A DNA stretch of 23,882 nucleotides from an uncultured Collinsella sp. Lineage in GTDB: Bacteria > Actinomycetota > Coriobacteriia > Coriobacteriales > Coriobacteriaceae. A model generated the notes under the pieces. It ran no database searches and was not told the origin of the DNA. It saw only the letters and a list, made by a program, of their open reading frames with translations. The position numbers and the translations under genes were made by a program. Of the stretch, positions 20,322 to 23,882 are shown piece by piece (within the stretch, counting starts at the first letter, position 1; each line of letters starts with the position of its first letter). The stretch spans positions 1 through 23,882 of the forward strand of contig UQZU01000030.1 of assembly GCA_900545665.1 (NCBI GenBank). The letters run 5' to 3'.

Positions 20322-22667
20322 ATGGAAACGCTTGAGCGCAACGAGTGGGCAGACGTTGCCCAACTGGTCGAGATCACGAGCGATGCTGTCATCATCTGTG
20401 AGCTCGACGGAACCATTCTGCATGTGAATAATCGTTTGCTCGACCTGATGTGCGAGGAACGCGCTGACGTCATCAGCGGTGATGTCAAAGACGTTCTGTA
20501 CTCGTCTGCCTTTGAGCGCGCGACCGAACATCGTCTACCGTTTGAGACCGATGGCTCCGAGAGCAAGCTGATGCTCAAGCTGAGCGACGGGTCCTTTATT
20601 CCCGTCTTGGTTCGCGCAGGTTCCGTTACGCCTCCGCGTATCTTTGGACGTCGTGCACCGCGTGTCCTGGTGGCGCTTCACAGCATCGAAGAGCAGTATT
20701 CCCACGATCGTCAGCTCAAACGTGCGCTATCGGAGCTTAGGGTGGCGAATAAACGCCTTTCGGGTACCCTTTCGGTCATTATGAGTACCGTGGGCTCCGA
20801 TGAGCTCCCCAGCTTGCTCGATACCGTTTTGAATCAGCTCGTTGGAACGCTCGATGCCTCCGGTGCGGCTATCTATTTTTCCGAGAGCGGTGGCTTTAAG
20901 CTCCGCGGTGTTTCTAGGGAGCTTGAGGATAGCTATCTGCCCGAGTTTATGCCGTACGGCGCGGGCATTCCGACCTACGTGCTTCGCGAGTCGCGTGCCT
21001 GTCGCCTGTCGATTCAGCAGGACCTTGAGGGCGACCGGGTTGCTTCGGGTATGTTCATGGATTTGGACAATCGTTCCAAGCACTTGCTGCGCGTGCAGGA
21101 TATGCCCCCGTATCGCAGCGAGATCTGTCTTCCCGTGTTTTACGGCACGCAGGTCCTTGGCGTGTTGGAAGTTGGCTGGAAACGCCCCCAGGCGCCACTT
21201 GCCTATGACGTGAACGTGCTCGAGGTCATCTGCGATTATCTGTCTATTCAGCTGGTCGGCATGGCGTCGAGCTTACGTTCGCGCCGCACGGCGGAGCTCG
21301 GCCGCTCGCTCAATTTGCTGCGCGACGAACTGTTTACCTATCTCGATGATCCCGTTGCCGCCTCGCGAGCGGTGTCGACGGAAATCTGCACGGTGCTCAA
21401 TTGTCATTTCTGCCCCGTGGAGTATGATGCGGGCCTCGAAACCTATGTCATCGATTTTGAGGGCGGCAGTCGTGTGGCGCTGCCGGACGATCCGGAGTCA
21501 CTCTTCTTTTCTGTCACGGCGCCAGCAGCGCGCCTGGGGGCAGCCCCCGACGGGTTTGAGACATCGGTGTTGGGCGGGACGAGCGCTGACGACCTCAAGC
21601 ACGTGCGCCTTACACGTGTGGACGAATCCACGTCTATGGGTTCATGGTTGAGGGCCCACGGCCTACCGTGTCAGGGGCTTTATGTCGACTCCGGCATCGA
21701 AGCGGGGCGCTACCACTCGGAAGCGGATGGCAAACGAAGCAACGATGCGATTGTTCCCGCTGATATCGCCAAGGGGCCGACGAGGCGCGCTTTGCTGCTC
21801 CGCGATGGCAGCCAAGAACCAATTGACGACCTTGAATACGACTACCTGGTGCATCTGGCGCATGACTTTGAGCTGATCTATGAAGGCGAGTCTCAAAAGC
21901 GCGAAGAGCGTCATATCGCTCAGACGCTTCAGATTGGCATGAGAAATTCGCTTGGTGACGTTCCGGGCATTGCAACCGATTCGGTATACCTATCGGCAAC
22001 GAATTCTGCGTTGGTCGGCGGCGACTTCTATACGCTTGTCCGTCTTCCCGACGATTGTGCCGTAATGATTTTGGGCGATGTATCCGGCAAGGGGATTGAG
22101 GCGGCGTCGATGTCGGCGCTCGTCAAGACGGCGCTGACGGCCTATGCCTGGGAGGGTGCAGGGCCTGCCCGTATGGCACGCTCGCTCAATAGCATGCTCA
22201 TGGGCTTTTCGAGAGTCGAGACGTTTGTGACGGCGTTTATCGCCAAGATCGATCTTAAAGCGGGCCGCGCTACTTATTGCTCTGCGGGACATCCTCCCAC
22301 TATGGTCATTAGGCCGTCGTCGACGCCGCGTGGCGGCGGCGAGACCTGCGGGGGAGAAGTGGAGCTCCTTGGGTGCCAATCGGGCGTGATCGGTGCCTTT
22401 GAGAGCATGGTCTACGAGACGGGCGTGTTTACATTCGCTCCTGGTGACATGCTATTTATGTATACCGACGGAACAATCGAAGCACGTGATCGCTCGGGTG
22501 CTTTCTTTGGCGAACAACGCCTTCGCGACCTTCTGCTCTCTGTCTCGGGTGAGGGCGTATCGGGAATCTGCGGCAAGGTCTTGGGCGAGCTTGACCGCTT
22601 TACCGAGTCGGCGCTGGACGATGACATCGCGCTGGTTTCCCTTGAGTTTTTACGGGGTCGATCGTAG
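20322..22667 (+). CDS. PAS-GAF-PP2C (SpoIIE/RsbU-type) serine phosphatase
   Basis: The 781-residue soluble sensor phosphatase has a PAS-like domain (about 12-120, with LDGTILHVNNRLLDLM and a DGSFIPVLVR strand) and a GAF domain (about 155-315, ending in VLEVGWKRP...LSIQLVG). A poorly conserved, possibly second GAF-like, region spans about 325-520. A SpoIIE phosphatase domain (about 525-778) follows. Metal-binding and catalytic motifs are intact: GGDFY (566-570), GDVSGKGIEAA (585-595), CSAGHPP (653-659), YTDGTIEAR (714-722) and DDDIALV (766-772). No membrane segment is seen, so it senses a cytoplasmic signal. Such enzymes dephosphorylate STAS anti-sigma antagonists, and the next gene encodes exactly that domain. 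The ATG at 20322 follows GGTGAGG (20309-20315), 26 bases after the tRNA-Leu terminator. A GTG at 20310 is part of the ribosome-binding site and is rejected. Confidence 0.9.
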   Translation: METLERNEWADVAQLVEITSDAVIICELDGTILHVNNRLLDLMCEERADVISGDVKDVLYSSAFERATEHRLPFETDGSESKLMLKLSDGSFIPVLVRAGSVTPPRIFGRRAPRVLVALHSIEEQYSHDRQLKRALSELRVANKRLSGTLSVIMSTVGSDELPSLLDTVLNQLVGTLDASGAAIYFSESGGFKLRGVSRELEDSYLPEFMPYGAGIPTYVLRESRACRLSIQQDLEGDRVASGMFMDLDNRSKHLLRVQDMPPYRSEICLPVFYGTQVLGVLEVGWKRPQAPLAYDVNVLEVICDYLSIQLVGMASSLRSRRTAELGRSLNLLRDELFTYLDDPVAASRAVSTEICTVLNCHFCPVEYDAGLETYVIDFEGGSRVALPDDPESLFFSVTAPAARLGAAPDGFETSVLGGTSADDLKHVRLTRVDESTSMGSWLRAHGLPCQGLYVDSGIEAGRYHSEADGKRSNDAIVPADIAKGPTRRALLLRDGSQEPIDDLEYDYLVHLAHDFELIYEGESQKREERHIAQTLQIGMRNSLGDVPGIATDSVYLSATNSALVGGDFYTLVRLPDDCAVMILGDVSGKGIEAASMSALVKTALTAYAWEGAGPARMARSLNSMLMGFSRVETFVTAFIAKIDLKAGRATYCSAGHPPTMVIRPSSTPRGGGETCGGEVELLGCQSGVIGAFESMVYETGVFTFAPGDMLFMYTDGTIEARDRSGAFFGEQRLRDLLLSVSGEGVSGICGKVLGELDRFTESALDDDIALVSLEFLRGRS

Positions 22668-22748
22668 GTCACGACGCCTGACGGGCGAAATCTGCGCGGT
22701 TGCAGATACGTGTGCATCGAGCGAGCTCTTTTGGGGAACCATGGTCGT

Positions 22749-23495
22749 ATGAATGAGTGGAATGACATAGCGGTTTTGACGCCACCGGGCGATATCGACA
22801 TCGCCTCGGTGCCCGCACTGCGCCGACGGTTGGATAATTTGATCGACCGGGGCGTGCGTCGTGTTGTCATCAATTGCCAGACCGTGGGCTTTATCGACTC
22901 GACGGGTTTGGCGTTTTTGCTTACACGTGCTAGAGAGCTTATGAGGCATGAGGGGCTGCTTTCGCTCGTTAACGCCTCCGATGAGGTCGTTCGCTTTTTG
23001 GAAATTGCCCGACTTGTTGACATCCTTCATGTCGCGGGCCCGGCGCGGGAGTCGATTCCCGCCATTCCGGTGGGGGAGTTGCCGCGATGGAGCAAGAGCG
23101 TCGAAGTGCAGCGAGGCATCGAGAATCTCCCGTATTATCGGCATCGTGTGGCCGAGCTCCTCGAATCGCTTCCCCTGAGGCGTGATGAGCGCTATGACGT
23201 CGCATTGGCGTTGGGTGAGGCATTGGGTAACGCATATGACCATGCGGGCGGTGTTGGCTGCATCCTGACGGTTCAGGCCTATGGGGACCGTGTTGTGCTC
23301 GAGGTGCTTGATCGGGGCGCTGGCTATTCTATCGATGGGGCGAGCGAACCGGTAACATCCGAGGAACGCGGACGCGGTATCAAGCTTATGCGTATGCTCG
23401 TCGATAATGTGGAAGTTGCCCGTCGTACAGATGGCGCCGGCACACGTGTTCGGATGGTGAAGCTGTTTAGCTCAGCATTGGAATCGTGTGCTTAG
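22749..23495 (+). CDS. STAS anti-sigma antagonist fused to RsbW-like anti-sigma kinase
   Basis: One 248-residue protein carries both halves of a partner switch. The N-terminal STAS domain (about 5-100) contains the phospho-acceptor Ser51 in FIDSTGLAFLL, as in SpoIIAA/RsbV. The C-terminal GHKL ATPase domain (about 120-240) has the N-box ALALGEALGNAYDHA (Glu157, Asn161, His165), the G1 motif DRGAGY (188-193) and a G2-like ERGRGIKLMRMLVD (206-219), as in SpoIIAB/RsbW. A short linker, GELPRWSKSVEVQRG, joins them. The ATG at 22749 is chosen as it starts just before the STAS fold, with GGGGA about 11 bases upstream; an in-frame GTG at 22710 would add 13 residues. It lies 81 bases after the phosphatase gene, probably in the same transcript. 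No sigma factor is adjacent, so the target is unknown. Confidence 0.88.
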   Translation: MNEWNDIAVLTPPGDIDIASVPALRRRLDNLIDRGVRRVVINCQTVGFIDSTGLAFLLTRARELMRHEGLLSLVNASDEVVRFLEIARLVDILHVAGPARESIPAIPVGELPRWSKSVEVQRGIENLPYYRHRVAELLESLPLRRDERYDVALALGEALGNAYDHAGGVGCILTVQAYGDRVVLEVLDRGAGYSIDGASEPVTSEERGRGIKLMRMLVDNVEVARRTDGAGTRVRMVKLFSSALESCA

Positions 23496-23540
23496 GGTCT
23501 TGGCTTGGCGCTATTTACCTGCATGAACTTGCTTTGAGCA

Positions 23541-23588
23541 ACTTTTTTGAAAAAAGTACTTGCGTCTTTAGGACAACTCGCGTAAATT
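23541..23588 (+). promoter_or_regulatory. tRNA-Gly promoter with upstream A/T palindrome
   Basis: TTGCGT (23560-23565), a 17-base spacer and TAAATT (23583-23588) form the promoter. The palindrome ACTTTTTT-G-AAAAAAGT (23541-23557) ends 2 bases before the -35, the same spacing as at tRNA-Leu. The -10 lies only 12 bases before the mature tRNA. Confidence 0.72.
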
Positions 23589-23600
23589 AATAACCCGCAA

Positions 23601-23676
23601 GCGGACATGGCTCAGTTGGTAGAGCACAACCTTGCCAAGGTTGGGGTCGCGGGTTCGAGCCCCGTTGTCCGCTCCA
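23601..23676 (+). tRNA. tRNA-Gly (anticodon GCC)
   Basis: The acceptor stem GCGGACA (23601-23607) pairs with TGTCCGC (23666-23672), discriminator T, with CCA encoded (23674-23676). The anticodon stem CAACC/GGTTG encloses TTGCCAA with GCC at 23634-23636, reading GGC/GGU. D arm and GGTTCGAGCCC T arm are normal. Confidence 0.97.
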
Positions 23677-23686
23677 TTGCATTTCC

Positions 23687-23710
23687 GGACCGTCTCAAGC
23701 GGTCCTTTTT
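23687..23710 (+). terminator. Terminator between tRNA-Gly and tRNA-Cys
   Basis: GGACCG (23687-23692) pairs with CGGTCC (23700-23705) around a 7-nt loop, followed by TTTTT (23706-23710). tRNA-Cys begins one base later, so either it is read by read-through or this stem is a processing signal. Confidence 0.82.
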
Positions 23711-23711
23711 C

Positions 23712-23785
23712 GGCGAAGTGGCCAAGTGGTAAGGCAGAGGCCTGCAAAGCCTTTACCCCCGGTTCGAATCCGGGCTTCGCCTCCA
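23712..23785 (+). tRNA. tRNA-Cys (anticodon GCA)
   Basis: The acceptor stem GGCGAAG (23712-23718) pairs with CTTCGCC (23775-23781), discriminator T, with CCA encoded (23783-23785). The anticodon loop CTGCAAA holds GCA at 23744-23746, reading UGC/UGU. The length of 74 bases including CCA is usual for tRNA-Cys. Confidence 0.97.
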
Positions 23786-23794
23786 GGCAACATC

Positions 23795-23819
23795 CGGGCG
23801 CTCCGGCGCCCGTTTTGTT
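23795..23819 (+). terminator. Terminator after tRNA-Cys
   Basis: CGGGCGC (23795-23801) pairs with GCGCCCG (23806-23812) around TCCG, followed by TTTTGTTT. The truncated second tRNA-Gly starts 16 bases after the stem. Confidence 0.88.
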
Positions 23820-23827
23820 TTACATAT

Positions 23828-23882
23828 GCGGACATGGCTCAGTTGGTAGAGCACAACCTTGCCAAGGTTGGGGTCGCGGGTT
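23828..23882 (+). tRNA. tRNA-Gly (anticodon GCC), second copy, cut by window end
   Basis: The 55 visible bases are identical to 23601-23655, covering acceptor 5' strand, D arm, anticodon arm with GCC (23861-23863) and the start of the T arm. The identity ends exactly at the window end and does not extend upstream (T here, A in the first copy). Confidence 0.9.

Overview
The window looks like one complete assembly contig from a high-GC gut actinobacterium, most probably Collinsella or a close relative in Coriobacteriia. That placement is an inference from the high GC content, the rapZ-whiA-gap-pgk-tpiA-secG order typical of Actinobacteria, and the sialic-acid and peptide-use genes. All protein genes and tRNAs are on the + strand. 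The first 49 bases are Illumina/Nextera adapter with an i7 index, not genome. The last 55 bases repeat an earlier tRNA-Gly exactly, as expected where a graph assembler stops in a repeat.

Region 1 (50-6096) is a sialic-acid type catabolic cluster. It holds the tail of one peptide-family ABC ATPase, a complete second ATPase, two overlapping CE7-type esterase paralogues (the second without the catalytic Ser), a DHDPS/NanA-family aldolase, a ROK sugar kinase and NanE. The likely logic is import, O-deacetylation, cleavage to ManNAc, phosphorylation, and epimerisation to GlcNAc-6-P. Sialidase, NagA and NagB are not in the window. Several stem-loops lie between these genes, including a 98-nt hairpin just before nanE.

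Region 2 (6195-13392) is the conserved actinobacterial core block: rapZ, whiA, gap, pgk, tpiA, gpmI, secG. yvcK, normally between rapZ and whiA, is absent, and gpmI sits between tpiA and secG. Rho-independent terminators follow gap, gpmI and secG, and the AT-rich gap leader carries a perfect 14-bp palindrome.

Region 3 (13393-19576) is a full oligopeptide ABC operon, oppA-oppB-oppC-oppD-oppF, with a stem-loop after oppA that could set the excess of binding protein over permease.

Region 4 (19577-20172) has no gene but is densely structured. Two hairpins of 132 and 125 nt each have perfect 29-bp outer arms of unrelated sequence, yet share the same unpaired core motifs in opposite orientation. 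They look like two members of one palindromic element or structured-RNA family.

Region 5 (20173-23882) holds tRNA-Leu(GAG), a PAS-GAF-PP2C (SpoIIE/RsbU-type) phosphatase, and a single protein that fuses an anti-sigma-antagonist STAS domain to an RsbW-like anti-sigma kinase. Together these form a compact partner-switching module with no sigma factor beside it. tRNA-Gly(GCC), tRNA-Cys(GCA) and a truncated second tRNA-Gly follow, with terminators between them. The tRNA-Leu and tRNA-Gly promoters share an unusual A/T palindrome placed 2 nt before the -35 box.
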